From Chryseobacterium culicis (GTDB lineage: Bacteria > Bacteroidota > Bacteroidia > Flavobacteriales > Weeksellaceae): a stretch of 64,000 nt of DNA. Shown piece by piece: positions 44,288 through 53,924 of the stretch. The translations under genes were made by a program, and so were the position numbers. Numbering within the stretch: position 1 is the first letter of the stretch; each line of letters opens with the position of its first letter. The DNA is taken from positions 620,001 to 684,000 of the forward strand of contig NZ_FNWQ01000002.1 in the NCBI RefSeq assembly GCF_900108365.1, written 5' to 3'. Below the pieces are notes generated by a model that saw only the letters and a list, made by a program, of their open reading frames with translations, was not told where the DNA came from and did not search any database.

Positions 44288-46090
44288 ATGACAAAAAAAC
44301 CTTTGCACAATTTCCATATTCCGGTAATGGGACTGGCTTACACCATAGACAGCCCTATTCGTGTTGCTCAGTATGGAATTTCTTCCGTAATCTCTATCAT
44401 TGATGATGAAATTCTGGAAAAAATGAAGAACTTTTACAGCCAAAAGTTCAACCTTGAGTATTTCGGGATCTCAACAAGAACAGAGGATTACAGAGCAAAA
44501 AGAGTGACAGCTTATCTGGATATGGTAGATGATATCGTGAATGAAAAATTTGAATCTTTCAAACAGGAAATCAGCAAAAATAAAGAGGCTTTGAAAGACT
44601 TCATCGCTATGCTTCCCAATACCTCAGATCTTAAAAACAGCCTTCAAAATCTGATTCAAAACAGCAACTGGAGCTCTACGATCAAAAGCTTTATTGAAAC
44701 TATACAACCGGGAAGTATTGACGTCAATATCATGACGAAAGTAGATAAAGACAATTATCAGAATAATGAGCAGCTTCCTGTGATGTATAACGATGCGCAT
44801 GCTTCACTGCGTGGTTTTGCCAATAGCAAATTATCATCATCAATGGTGCTTTCCGCAGGCATGAATCCCCGTCTGTACAGCTATATGGAAGAATTTGATG
44901 ACTTTTTCCCGGATGAAAATGGTAAGATCAAAAAGAAGATCATTCTTAAAGTAAGTGATTTCCGTTCTGCTATGATTCAGGGAAATTTCCTGGCTAAAAA
45001 AGGATTATGGGTTTCTGAATACAGAATAGAATCCGGATTAAATTGCGGCGGCCATGCCTTTGCTACCGAAGGAATGCTTCTTGGGCCGATTATGGAAGAA
45101 TTTAAGCAGAAAAAAAACGATCTGATACAATCTGCTCATGCCTTAATGACGGCTGCTTTGGAACAAAAGGGAAAACCCACTGTTCATGAGCCGTTACAAA
45201 TGAAAATTACCGTTCAGGGGGGAGTGGGAACTTCAGAAGAGCATGAGTTTTTACTGGCTTATTACAACGTAGACAGCGTAGGATGGGGCTCTCCTTTTTT
45301 ACTGGTTCCGGAAGCAACTTCTGTGGACAGAGAAACCCGAAGTTTACTTTTACAAGCTAAAGAGCAGGATTTTTATCTGAGCAATATTTCGCCGTTAGGA
45401 GTGCCGTTCAATACCGTAAAGGGAACATCTAATGATGTATTGAAGCATCAAAAAGAAGCAAAAGGCAAATATGGAAGCTCATGCCCCAAAAAACTTCTGG
45501 CATTAAACAAAGAATTTTCTCAGGAAGGAACCTGTACCGCATCCAGAAAATATCAGGATATCAAACTGAAAGAGCTGTCCGGCATCAGGGAAAATTTAAC
45601 TGAAAAAGAATTCAATAAAAGAAAATCAGAAATTACCGATAAAGCCTGCCTGTGTGTTGGACTTGTAAACTCTGCTTACCTGGAGCAAAATCTTGAAATT
45701 AAAGGGGAGAAGCAGGGCGTAGTGATCTGCCCGGGACCCAATATTGCATTTTTTGACAAAGAAGTTTCTCTTTCGGAAATGGTACAACATATTTATGGTA
45801 ATACCAATATTATTTCCGACAGCCAGCGCCCGAATATGTTCATCAACGAATTGAAAATGTACGTGGATTACCTGAAAAAGGAGATTTCAGAATCTGCAGT
45901 ACAGATTACCCATTCTCAGACCAAAAAATGGAATGCTTTCAGGAAAAATGTTCTCGAAGGAATTGCCTATTATCATGAGCTTTTTAAAGCATCATCATAC
46001 TTCAGCAACGGTTTATCCACAATCAACCCGCAGTTAGAGGAATACAGGCTTCAGCTTACCGCTATTGAGATTCCACAGGTTGAAAAATAA
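44288..46090 (+). CDS. Nitronate-monooxygenase-like FMN protein with cysteine-rich C-terminal region
   Basis: A 600-residue cytoplasmic protein that I cannot name. The middle resembles the flavin TIM barrel of nitronate monooxygenases and IMP-dehydrogenase-like enzymes: LNCGGHAF (251-258) matches the AGGH FMN/catalytic motif, VQGGVGTSEE (309-318) the phosphate-binding glycine loop, and GWGSPFLLVPEA (332-343) the usual G-x-x-F-L-x-x-P-E-A. The N-terminal IPVMGLAYTIDSPIRVAQYG starts such barrels. Cys399, Cys416, Cys454 and Cys456 could ligate an Fe-S cluster; that is inference. Single gene with its own terminator. Confidence 0.8.
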   Translation: MTKKPLHNFHIPVMGLAYTIDSPIRVAQYGISSVISIIDDEILEKMKNFYSQKFNLEYFGISTRTEDYRAKRVTAYLDMVDDIVNEKFESFKQEISKNKEALKDFIAMLPNTSDLKNSLQNLIQNSNWSSTIKSFIETIQPGSIDVNIMTKVDKDNYQNNEQLPVMYNDAHASLRGFANSKLSSSMVLSAGMNPRLYSYMEEFDDFFPDENGKIKKKIILKVSDFRSAMIQGNFLAKKGLWVSEYRIESGLNCGGHAFATEGMLLGPIMEEFKQKKNDLIQSAHALMTAALEQKGKPTVHEPLQMKITVQGGVGTSEEHEFLLAYYNVDSVGWGSPFLLVPEATSVDRETRSLLLQAKEQDFYLSNISPLGVPFNTVKGTSNDVLKHQKEAKGKYGSSCPKKLLALNKEFSQEGTCTASRKYQDIKLKELSGIRENLTEKEFNKRKSEITDKACLCVGLVNSAYLEQNLEIKGEKQGVVICPGPNIAFFDKEVSLSEMVQHIYGNTNIISDSQRPNMFINELKMYVDYLKKEISESAVQITHSQTKKWNAFRKNVLEGIAYYHELFKASSYFSNGLSTINPQLEEYRLQLTAIEIPQVEK

Positions 46091-46437
46091 CCGTATTTTT
46101 TAATTGATAGATAATAAAAACAGCTTTTTACATGGGCTGTTTTTATTTTTAGCATCAATTACGGTATAATGCATCAGGGCGCAAGGTTTTATTACAACAG
46201 ATCTCTTTAAGAAGCAGGAACGTTTTGAACCTCAGTCAATTTCACTGTAGATAGAGTATGCAAAAAAGAAATTGGTTCTTTACTTTTCATCTTTGTGCAT
46301 TTCAGGAAGTTTTAACCAAAAATTTCAGGGAGCATCAGCATTTCCATTTATAATAACTATAGCCGGAATGGTCATTTTAAATCTCTCTGTAGGTTAATAT
46401 TCCTTACCTTAGAGTTCACTTAGTAAACATTATTTTT
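46091..46437. other. 347-bp gap with terminator and repeat traces
   Basis: After the terminator at 46113 the gap holds a GGGCGCAAGGTTTTATT phrase (near 46170) related to the CGCAAAGGCGCAAG repeats, and A/T-rich DNA. No gene or RNA was seen. TACCTTAG near 46405 is one mismatch from a -7 box and may serve the aldo/keto reductase. Confidence 0.55.
46113..46150 (+). terminator. Rho-independent terminator
   Basis: AATAAAAACAGC (46113-46124) pairs perfectly with GCTGTTTTTATT (46136-46147), followed by T. It ends the transcript of the flavin-like protein gene. Confidence 0.85.
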
Positions 46438-47382
46438 ATGGAAAAAAGAAAAATCAAAAACACTGATTTAACGATTGCGCCGGTTAATTTTGGAGGAAAT
46501 GTTTTTGGATGGACGCTGGATGAGAAACAGTCATTTGATATATTAGACCGCTTTACCGATGCCGGGTTTAATTTTATAGATACTGCAGACACGTATTCAT
46601 GGTGGGTGAACGGAAAGGGCGGACAGTCTGAAGAGATCATCGGAAAATGGATGAAAAGCAGAGGTAACCGTAACGAGATTGTTCTGGCAACGAAAGTAGG
46701 TTCAGAAACTAAAGAGCATGGTTATGATATCAGTAAAAAACATATTTTACAATCTGTAGATGAGTCTCTGCAAAGGCTTCAGACGGATCATATTGATCTT
46801 TATTATACGCACTTTGATGACAATACCACTCCGGTAGAAGAAACCCTTTCAGCTTATGATGAGATTATTAAAGCCGGAAAAGTACGCTATATTGCGGCTT
46901 CCAATTTATCTCCGGAACGTTTGAGAGCATCCTTTGAAGCTGCTGAAAAAAATAATCTTCCTAAATATGCTGCTTTACAACCGCATTATAACCTGATGGA
47001 AAGAGACGGCTTTGAAAAAAATTATGCGCCTTTGGCAGAAGAGTTTGGCTTAAGCGTATTTCCGTATTGGTCTCTGGCTGCAGGTTTCTTAACCGGCAAG
47101 TACCGCAATGAAGAAGATCTTGCAAAAAGTGCCAGAGGTGAAGGAGTAAGAAAATATTTAAATCCAAAAGGGCTTGAAGTTTTACAAGCACTTGATCAGG
47201 TGAGCGCTAAACACAATACCAATCAGGGAACAGTTTCGCTGGCATGGCTTCTCTCCAACCCACTGATCACAGCACCCATTGTAAGTGCGACCAGCGCATC
47301 ACAGCTCGAAACACTATTTAATGCGCCAAAACTTGTTCTGGATCAGGAGGATATTGATCTTCTGAATAATGCAAGCAACTGA
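46438..47382 (+). CDS. Aldo/keto reductase
   Basis: A 314-residue TIM-barrel oxidoreductase of the YajO/general-stress-protein 69 type. FIDTADTYSWW holds the catalytic Asp and Tyr, LATKVGSE the Lys, and YYTHFDDNTTPVEETL the active-site His. It should use NADPH to reduce aldehydes or ketones; the substrate is unknown. It is a single gene with a terminator directly downstream. Confidence 0.93.
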   Translation: MEKRKIKNTDLTIAPVNFGGNVFGWTLDEKQSFDILDRFTDAGFNFIDTADTYSWWVNGKGGQSEEIIGKWMKSRGNRNEIVLATKVGSETKEHGYDISKKHILQSVDESLQRLQTDHIDLYYTHFDDNTTPVEETLSAYDEIIKAGKVRYIAASNLSPERLRASFEAAEKNNLPKYAALQPHYNLMERDGFEKNYAPLAEEFGLSVFPYWSLAAGFLTGKYRNEEDLAKSARGEGVRKYLNPKGLEVLQALDQVSAKHNTNQGTVSLAWLLSNPLITAPIVSATSASQLETLFNAPKLVLDQEDIDLLNNASN

Positions 47383-47414
47383 TTTTTTCAACTTTCAGTA
47401 TAGACTAAAAAAAT

Positions 47415-47441
47415 TCCGTTCAGCCATGAACGGATTTTTTT
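47415..47441 (+). terminator. Rho-independent terminator
   Basis: TCCGTTC (47415-47421) pairs with GAACGGA (47428-47434), extended by A/T pairs, followed by a T run. It ends the aldo/keto reductase transcript. Confidence 0.75.
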
Positions 47442-47455
47442 GTTATTTGGCAACG

Positions 47456-47515
47456 CTAACCACCCCGTCAAAAATTCTTTGAATTTTCGGCACCCCTCCA
47501 AAGGATGGGAATTCA
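47456..47515 (-). repeat. Dispersed Bacteroidota repeat, copy 1
   Basis: ACCACCCCGTCAAAAATTC followed by TTTGAATTTT and CACCCCTCC is the reverse complement of the element at 60221-60278, with few mismatches. Both end in a CCCTCC/GGAGGG half-palindrome. No gene. Confidence 0.85.
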
Positions 47516-47546
47516 GTTTTCCAGTTGTTATATTCTGTTTTTAATA

Positions 47547-49394
47547 TTAATCGGAGTATTCTTTCAGAAGCTGTCTGTAGCTCATTAATATTGATGATTT
47601 CGAAATAAACCCAATAAAATCATTGCTGTCATTCACTACCGGAAGATTCCAAACTCCCGTATCATCAAAGGTCTGGAGAATATCCAGAGGTTTATTTTCT
47701 CGGTGAAGAACAGCTGGCGGAGCTTTCATGATCTGGGTTACCGTCTGAGAATTTTCAATTTCTTTATTGAATAAATAAGGTCTTATATCATCCAGCGTAA
47801 GAACTCCCTTCAGTTTTCTGCTTTCATCCACTACCGCAAAGATATTTTTATCACCGTTTTTCACCATTTCAAAAAGTTCGGTAACGGAAGCATTTTCATT
47901 AATAGTCTGTGAATATTTGTCAATAAAATCTTCGGTCCTTAAGGCAAAAAGCAGGTTTTTATCATGCTTATTCGTGAATATTTTTCCTTCATCGGCCAAT
48001 GATTTTAATTCCGGAGAAATCGGGGAAAACCATTTGGCAATAAGATAAGAGATGATGGAGGCTATCATCAACGGGATAAATAAATCATATCCAAAACTTG
48101 ACTCTGCAATCAGAAATATAGCCGTAAGCGGGGCATATAGCACACCACTCATGGCACCCGCCATCCCAACCAGTACAAGGTTGGTTACCGGAACGTCCGT
48201 GAAACCAATATGCTGACAAACCAATGCAAACAAATACCCTAAAGTTCCTCCTGCAAAAAGGGAAGGAGCAAAGTTTCCGCCGTTCCCGCCGCTGAATATG
48301 GTAAATGATGTTGCAAATGCCTTTAAAAGCAATACCAGAACCAAAAAGACGATAATCGTCCAGTCTCCGATTTCAAAATATCTGAAAAAGCTGTTTTCGA
48401 TAATAGAGTAGGTATTTCCGTTAGTAAAAGCCTTTACCGTTTCATAGCCTTCTCCAAACAAAGGAGGAAACAGAACACATAACAGGGAAAGTACAGCACC
48501 GCCAAACATTGCTTTACGCATTTTCGACAGCTGAAGACCCTTTATAAAATGCTCAACTTTTTGAGAAATAATAACAAAATAACGGGCATATAATCCTGTA
48601 ACAATTCCTAAAATAAGATAATACGGAACATTTTTATAATTGAACGGATCTCTGGTATAAAACCTGAAAAGAACATCTTCCTGAAGTAAAATCCTTGACA
48701 AAAGACTTCCGCAGACAGCTGCAACCACCAATGGAATAAAATCTGTAAAAACGACTCCGGTTAGCAGAATTTCAAAAGCAAACATAATCCCGGCAATAGG
48801 AGCATTGAATGCAGATGCAATACCTGCAGTAGCTCCTGCAGCAAGCAGTAAAGTACGTTCTTTATAGCTCAGTCTGTAGGTTTGTGCATAATTGGAGCCA
48901 ATGGCAGCTCCGGTAACCGCAATAGGGCTTTCGAGTCCTGCTGACCCTCCCAATCCTACGGTTACAGCACTTTGAATGACCTGAGAATACATTTTAACGG
49001 AAGCCACAATGCTGGAATTCTGGGCAATTTCATATAAAATTGCTCCGATACCTTTACGGTCCTGACCTTTAAATATTGTCAGAACGATCATCGTAGTCAG
49101 AACAATTCCCAAAAAAGGAAAAACAATATAAAATAATATCTGATACTCAAAATGAACCTTATTGGTAATGAAATAATGAATATTGTGTACCAGGGTTTTC
49201 AGAATCACTCCTGCCAGACCAGCTGTACAGCCTACCAGAATTCCCGAAAGAACAAGAAACTGATTTCTGCTCAGCCTGTTGTTCAGCCAGTGCAGAATAA
49301 GCTCATAACTGCGCGCTTTTTCTAATCCGTATTTCTGGAAATCTCTTTTAAATTTAAGGAAACTGAGGTATTTTTTTTTGTTGTGAATTTTCAC
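47547..49394 (-). CDS. ClC-family chloride/proton antiporter with CBS domains
   Basis: A 615-residue protein. Residues about 35-450 carry the ClC core; GGSAGLESPIAV keeps the gating Glu (E for the GxEGP site, with Ser for Gly) and GGNGGNFAPSLF is the second anion motif. Residues about 470-610 are two CBS domains, which usually bind adenine nucleotides and regulate the channel. The gating Glu suggests an antiporter, not a passive channel. Inner membrane. Single gene. Confidence 0.93.
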   Translation of the reverse strand: MKIHNKKKYLSFLKFKRDFQKYGLEKARSYELILHWLNNRLSRNQFLVLSGILVGCTAGLAGVILKTLVHNIHYFITNKVHFEYQILFYIVFPFLGIVLTTMIVLTIFKGQDRKGIGAILYEIAQNSSIVASVKMYSQVIQSAVTVGLGGSAGLESPIAVTGAAIGSNYAQTYRLSYKERTLLLAAGATAGIASAFNAPIAGIMFAFEILLTGVVFTDFIPLVVAAVCGSLLSRILLQEDVLFRFYTRDPFNYKNVPYYLILGIVTGLYARYFVIISQKVEHFIKGLQLSKMRKAMFGGAVLSLLCVLFPPLFGEGYETVKAFTNGNTYSIIENSFFRYFEIGDWTIIVFLVLVLLLKAFATSFTIFSGGNGGNFAPSLFAGGTLGYLFALVCQHIGFTDVPVTNLVLVGMAGAMSGVLYAPLTAIFLIAESSFGYDLFIPLMIASIISYLIAKWFSPISPELKSLADEGKIFTNKHDKNLLFALRTEDFIDKYSQTINENASVTELFEMVKNGDKNIFAVVDESRKLKGVLTLDDIRPYLFNKEIENSQTVTQIMKAPPAVLHRENKPLDILQTFDDTGVWNLPVVNDSNDFIGFISKSSILMSYRQLLKEYSD

Positions 49395-49520
49395 CGCCGA
49401 AACATTTTATGCTGCCATCAGATTTGATACAGTTGCGTAAATTTATGAAATATATCACAAAAAAACATAGTAATCACTCCTTTTTCATACTATACTGATG
49501 ACTGTTTATTTCTATCAGTC

Positions 49521-50513
49521 TTATCTTATTTCTTTAGATTTTCCCGAAAAAAGCGCTCCAACAGCCAGTATTCCAATGACTCCGGCGGCTGCCAGTACTA
49601 GCGGTTTCCTCGAAAAAGAGAATAATGTCTTTCCGTCAATGCTCATATTTCCGTCAGAAGGCTTCTTGGTATTTCCCGATGTATTTTCCTCTTTATTGGC
49701 TTTCTTCATGACCATTCTCATTCCTGCAGAAGACACATAGCGGATCACTCCCGGGAATATTTCATATAGGTTTTTAAAAACTACCGCTGACCAGTCCGGA
49801 TAAGAGGCATCAGTAGGATTTTTAGCTGTTTTTACAATAGCATCAGCCAATTGACGGGGATCAAAAGAAGGCGGAGGGGTACTGAGCTTAATTCCTGAAT
49901 AATTAGCAGCATGTTCTATCCCGGCAGATTTCTGAAAACCAGGATAAAGCGCACAGATATGAATATCCGGAAAATCTGATACTTCCCCCTGCAGGGTTTC
50001 TACCATTCCGCGGATTCCGAATTTAGAAGCTGTATAAGCTGTTCCGTACGGCGCAGGCATCCAGCCTCCGATTGAAATATTGTTAAGCAGCACCCCTCTT
50101 TTCTGCTTTTTAAAAACAGGAAGCACCGCATGTGCGGAATGCATATACCCCAAAAGATTGGTTTTCACAATCTGATCATTTACGTCTACTGGAATTTCTT
50201 CAAATTTACCAAATGCAAGCACTCCCGCATTATTGACCCAATAATCTATTTTTCCTGTGAATTCAAGGGCTTCTTTTACAAGGTTCTGGACTTCTTCAGC
50301 AACAGAAGTATCTGTAGGAACAACGATGACCGCGGCACCAAGTTTTCTGCATAATTCTGCAGTTTCCGTAAGGGCTTCTTCACCTCTGGCTGCCAATACA
50401 AGATCTGCTCCCTGCTCTGCGAAAGCTTCTGCCGCAGCCTTGCCGACACCGCTTGAAGCTCCCGTAATCACTACTGTTTCTCCAAAAAAAGGAGGTCTTC
50501 TCTGATTTTTCAT
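49521..50513 (-). CDS. Short-chain dehydrogenase with C-terminal membrane segment
   Basis: A 330-residue SDR. The cofactor motif TGASSGVGKAA (about 17-27), NNAGV, and the catalytic Tyr-x-x-x-Lys in YTASKFG are all present. After the catalytic domain a Lys/Asn-rich linker (about 270-300) leads to one hydrophobic helix (LVLAAAGVIGILAVGALF), so the enzyme may be anchored in the membrane. The substrate is unknown. It lies 35 bases downstream of the NDH-2-like gene, in probable operon. Confidence 0.9.
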   Translation of the reverse strand: MKNQRRPPFFGETVVITGASSGVGKAAAEAFAEQGADLVLAARGEEALTETAELCRKLGAAVIVVPTDTSVAEEVQNLVKEALEFTGKIDYWVNNAGVLAFGKFEEIPVDVNDQIVKTNLLGYMHSAHAVLPVFKKQKRGVLLNNISIGGWMPAPYGTAYTASKFGIRGMVETLQGEVSDFPDIHICALYPGFQKSAGIEHAANYSGIKLSTPPPSFDPRQLADAIVKTAKNPTDASYPDWSAVVFKNLYEIFPGVIRYVSSAGMRMVMKKANKEENTSGNTKKPSDGNMSIDGKTLFSFSRKPLVLAAAGVIGILAVGALFSGKSKEIR

Positions 50514-50548
50514 AATATGATCAATTTAAGTGTTTTTATTTTTTATCG

Positions 50549-51817
50549 TTATCCGTTTCCTGTATTTCTTTTCGGAAACAGAATGAGCCTGATGGACGGA
50601 TTATTGGTAATAAATAATCTAAACCAGTCTACAGCCAGCTGAATTTTATTTTTAAACCCTACCAGCGGAATAATGTGGATAAAAAGCCATGTAAGCCATG
50701 CCGTAAAACCGTTAAAGGAATGTTTCGGAAGGTCTACCACTGCATTGTATTTGGATATGATAGCCATACTTCCTTTATCATGATAGCGAAACTGCTCAAG
50801 GACTTTACCATCTTCTATCCGTTTAAAATTAGCTGCCAGATTCTTACCCTGCTGAATGGCAACCTGGGCGAGCTGTGGATGTCCTTTAGGATATTTTTCT
50901 TCAGACAGCATCAGGCACAGATCTCCTACGGCATAAATATTGGCAGTTCCAACCACTTTATTGTAATCATCTACAAGTATTCTTCTGCCTTTTCCTATAG
51001 TTTCTTCCGGCAGTCCAGGAATTTCTTTGCCAATAACACCTGAAGTCCAGATCAGGGTTTCGGTTTCTATAGAGCTTCCGTCACTTAAGATCACCTTATT
51101 GTCTGTGTAATCTTTTACGGAAACATTCAGAAGAATTTTTACGCCTAATTCTTTCAGTTTTTCATAAGCTGTTTTCTGAGCAAGCTGGCTCATCGGTGAA
51201 AGCAGGGTAGGTAGAGCATCAATCAGATAAAGATTGGAAAGTCCCAGTTTGATTTCCGGATATTCTTTCTGGGCAATATATTTTCCCATTTCCGCAAGCA
51301 TTCCTGCCAATTCTACTCCTGTAGGACCGCCTCCCGCAATAACGATGTTCTGAAGTTTTTCGGCTTCTTTAATATTTTTATTTCTGGCAGCTTCTTCCAG
51401 CGTCAGCAGGATATGATTTCTCAGGTAAAGCGCTTCTTCTATATTTTTCATCGGAAGGGCACATCTTTTCACATTTTCCATCCCGAAGAAATTAGATTCG
51501 GTTCCCAATGCCAGCACCAGATAGTCATAGCTGAGAGTTCCGGTATCAGTGTCAATGGTTCTGCTTTCAGGATTCACCCTGAGCAGGCTTCCCATGTGAA
51601 ATTTCACATTTTTATTCTCTGAAAACAATTTTCTGAAAGGATAGCTGATATTAGAAGCTTCTATGAACGAAGTCGCTACCTGATAGATAAGTGGCGGAAA
51701 AAAATGATAATTGTTCTTGTCAACAAGGGTTATTCTGAACCTTTTGTCATTTTTGAGCGATTTGATAAGGTTAATGCCCGCAAATCCTCCTCCTACGATT
51801 AGAATATGCTTTTTCAT
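50549..51817 (-). CDS. Type II NADH dehydrogenase-like FAD oxidoreductase
   Basis: A 422-residue flavoprotein. The FAD motif ILIVGGGFAGINL (about 5-17), the NAD motif VIAGGGPTGVELAGMLAEMG (about 160-179) and the C-terminal FAD-contact region IYAVGDLCL are those of NDH-2. The C-terminal WLTWLFIHIIPLVGF amphipathic segment binds the membrane. It should pass electrons from NADH to the quinone pool without pumping protons. It leads an apparent two-gene minus-strand operon with the SDR. Confidence 0.92.
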   Translation of the reverse strand: MKKHILIVGGGFAGINLIKSLKNDKRFRITLVDKNNYHFFPPLIYQVATSFIEASNISYPFRKLFSENKNVKFHMGSLLRVNPESRTIDTDTGTLSYDYLVLALGTESNFFGMENVKRCALPMKNIEEALYLRNHILLTLEEAARNKNIKEAEKLQNIVIAGGGPTGVELAGMLAEMGKYIAQKEYPEIKLGLSNLYLIDALPTLLSPMSQLAQKTAYEKLKELGVKILLNVSVKDYTDNKVILSDGSSIETETLIWTSGVIGKEIPGLPEETIGKGRRILVDDYNKVVGTANIYAVGDLCLMLSEEKYPKGHPQLAQVAIQQGKNLAANFKRIEDGKVLEQFRYHDKGSMAIISKYNAVVDLPKHSFNGFTAWLTWLFIHIIPLVGFKNKIQLAVDWFRLFITNNPSIRLILFPKRNTGNG

Positions 51818-52038
51818 ATGTGATTATTTCAAATGGTGTACTGAATTTCATTCAATAACAAGACCAAAAGAGCTATAAAACAAATATTTAACATAATGTA
51901 AAAAGTAACTGTATCGCCTTACAGTACGCTCTCACTGAGAATTTCATTCTTCGGCACCTATTTTCTTTTTAACATTTTATTCCGGGACAGCACGATGTTT
52001 GTATTTTACCCATCATCCAACACTTTAAATATTCACGT

Positions 52039-53031
52039 ATGAAATCACACATTTTAACAGAAAAGCACCGACTTGGAATAGGAGGTGTAGCAATAGGAAC
52101 CGCATTTGAAAATATTACAGATGAACAGGCTCACGACATTCTACAGAGTGCCTGGGACACTGGGATCCGGTATTATGATACTTCTCCATGGTACGGACTT
52201 ACCAAAAGTGAAAGGAGATTTGGAAACTTTCTTAAAGATAAAGACCGGGATGATTTTATTTTCTCAACTAAAGTGGGAAGGCTTTTCCATCAGGTTCCTG
52301 AATCCGATGTACCTCCTACCATGTGGAAGAATCCTCTTAACTACGATTTTTTTCATGATTACACCGCGGATGCTATACAAAAATCTATAGAAGAAAGTCT
52401 GGAAAGAACAGGATTAAGTCATATTGATATTGTTTATATTCATGATCTGTCTGAAGATCAGGTAGGTGACCGCTATCCTTACTTTCTGGAACAGGCCCAA
52501 AAGGGTGCTTTCAAAATTCTTTCCGAGCTCCGTGACCAGGGCGTGATAAAAGCATGGGGAATGGGCGTTAATAAAATTGAGCCTATTCTGGATTGTATTC
52601 AGTCTGCGGATCCGGATATCTGTCTTTCAGCAACCCAATATTCAATTCTTGAGCATGAAGATGCTGTGGACAGACTTCTTCCCGCAGTACGGAAAGCAGG
52701 TGTAAAGCTAGTTTCAGGAGCAGGATATAATTCCGGATACATAGCAGGCAGGGAACGTTATAATTACAAGGATGTAATTCCAAAAGGCATGTATGAGAAA
52801 CGGGAAAAAATATCCTCCATTGCAGAAAAATATAATATAAGCCTTATTGATGCAGCGCTTCACTTCGTATTGGCTTCTGATGAATTTGCATCCATCATTC
52901 CCGGAGCCAGCCAGCCTGAACAGGTGAAAGATAATATGAAAGCTCTCAATACCAATATTCCTTCTGACTTCTGGAAAGAACTGAAAAATGAAGGACTGAT
53001 CTATGAGAAAGCACAGGTTCCGGGAGGTTGA
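52039..53031 (+). CDS. Aldo/keto reductase, D-threo-aldose/L-fucose dehydrogenase-like
   Basis: A 330-residue TIM-barrel oxidoreductase. IRYYDTSPWYGLTKSERRFG carries the catalytic Asp and Tyr, FSTKVGRLF the Lys and VYIHDLSE the His. The long insertion after the Lys (VPPTMWKNPLNYDFFHDY) is typical of the aldose dehydrogenase branch, which oxidises L-fucose or related sugars. Single gene with a terminator. Confidence 0.92.
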   Translation: MKSHILTEKHRLGIGGVAIGTAFENITDEQAHDILQSAWDTGIRYYDTSPWYGLTKSERRFGNFLKDKDRDDFIFSTKVGRLFHQVPESDVPPTMWKNPLNYDFFHDYTADAIQKSIEESLERTGLSHIDIVYIHDLSEDQVGDRYPYFLEQAQKGAFKILSELRDQGVIKAWGMGVNKIEPILDCIQSADPDICLSATQYSILEHEDAVDRLLPAVRKAGVKLVSGAGYNSGYIAGRERYNYKDVIPKGMYEKREKISSIAEKYNISLIDAALHFVLASDEFASIIPGASQPEQVKDNMKALNTNIPSDFWKELKNEGLIYEKAQVPGG

Positions 53032-53068
53032 TAGAGAGATCCACAGATGCTGCTAATGGACTATAAAT

Positions 53069-53098
53069 GCACTATTCATAATTGAATGGTGCTTTTTT
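53069..53098 (+). terminator. Rho-independent terminator
   Basis: GCACTATTCA (53069-53078) pairs with TGAATGGTGC (53083-53092), one G-T pair, loop TAAT, then six T. It ends the aldo/keto reductase transcript and abuts the convergent SDR gene. Confidence 0.85.
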
Positions 53099-53100
53099 CT

Positions 53101-53910
53101 TTATACCACTTTAGCTTTACGGACTATCTTCGCCAGTAGATCCGGAAAGAATCTCTTCAGATAGACGGCTAGTACTTCTTTACCGCCTATGGCTTTTTGC
53201 TTTTTCTGTTTTTCAATGGCGGAGAGCATCTTTTTGGCGAAAACAGCGACATGCATTCCATTCTTTGTTGCTTCATCCATTGTTCCCTGCAACGAACCGT
53301 CTCCGGTAACCGCATTAATAGAAATCTCAGTTTGTATAAAACCCGGACAAATGATGGTAACCTTAATGTTCTGACTGAATACTTCTGCCCGTAATGCATC
53401 AAAAAAACCATGCAAAGCATGCTTGGCACCTGCATATCCGCTTCTCATAGGAGCTCCGAATATTCCCATAAGGCTGGACACCACAGCAATATGTCCTCCT
53501 TTATTTCTGATCATATAAGGTAGGACAGCCTTTGTAAGAGCTACTGTACCAATATAATCAATATCAATAAGCTGTTTATCCACTTCAATATGCGTTTCTA
53601 GAGCTAACGAACGTTGCGAAAGTCCGGCATTGTTAATCAAAATATCAATCTTTCCGAACGGCTCCATTGCTTTTGCTGCAACGGAAGGCATTTCTTTATA
53701 ATCTTTAAGATCTAAAGGGATTACCGCATACCGATCTTTATTCAAACCAGCTTTCCCAACCACCGAATGAAGCTGTTCTTCTTTTCTGGACGAAAGAATA
53801 ATCTTTGCATTGCTGCTCTTTGCCAGGTTTTTTACCAGCGCTTCTCCGATGCCTGATGATGCTCCTGTGATCCAGATAACTTTTTCATCAAAATAACTGC
53901 TCATACCCAA
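53101..53910 (-). CDS. Short-chain dehydrogenase/reductase
   Basis: A 269-residue classical SDR of the DHRS7-like group. TGASSGIGEALVK (about 15-27) binds the cofactor, NNAGLSQRS follows, the catalytic Ser lies in VVSSLMG and the Tyr-x-x-x-Lys in YAGAKHAL. It lies 14 bases after the flavin dehydrogenase gene, so the two probably act on the same lipid or steroid-like substrate; that link is inference. Confidence 0.92.
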   Translation of the reverse strand: MGMSSYFDEKVIWITGASSGIGEALVKNLAKSSNAKIILSSRKEEQLHSVVGKAGLNKDRYAVIPLDLKDYKEMPSVAAKAMEPFGKIDILINNAGLSQRSLALETHIEVDKQLIDIDYIGTVALTKAVLPYMIRNKGGHIAVVSSLMGIFGAPMRSGYAGAKHALHGFFDALRAEVFSQNIKVTIICPGFIQTEISINAVTGDGSLQGTMDEATKNGMHVAVFAKKMLSAIEKQKKQKAIGGKEVLAVYLKRFFPDLLAKIVRKAKVV

Positions 53911-53924
53911 CCATATTATTAAGT

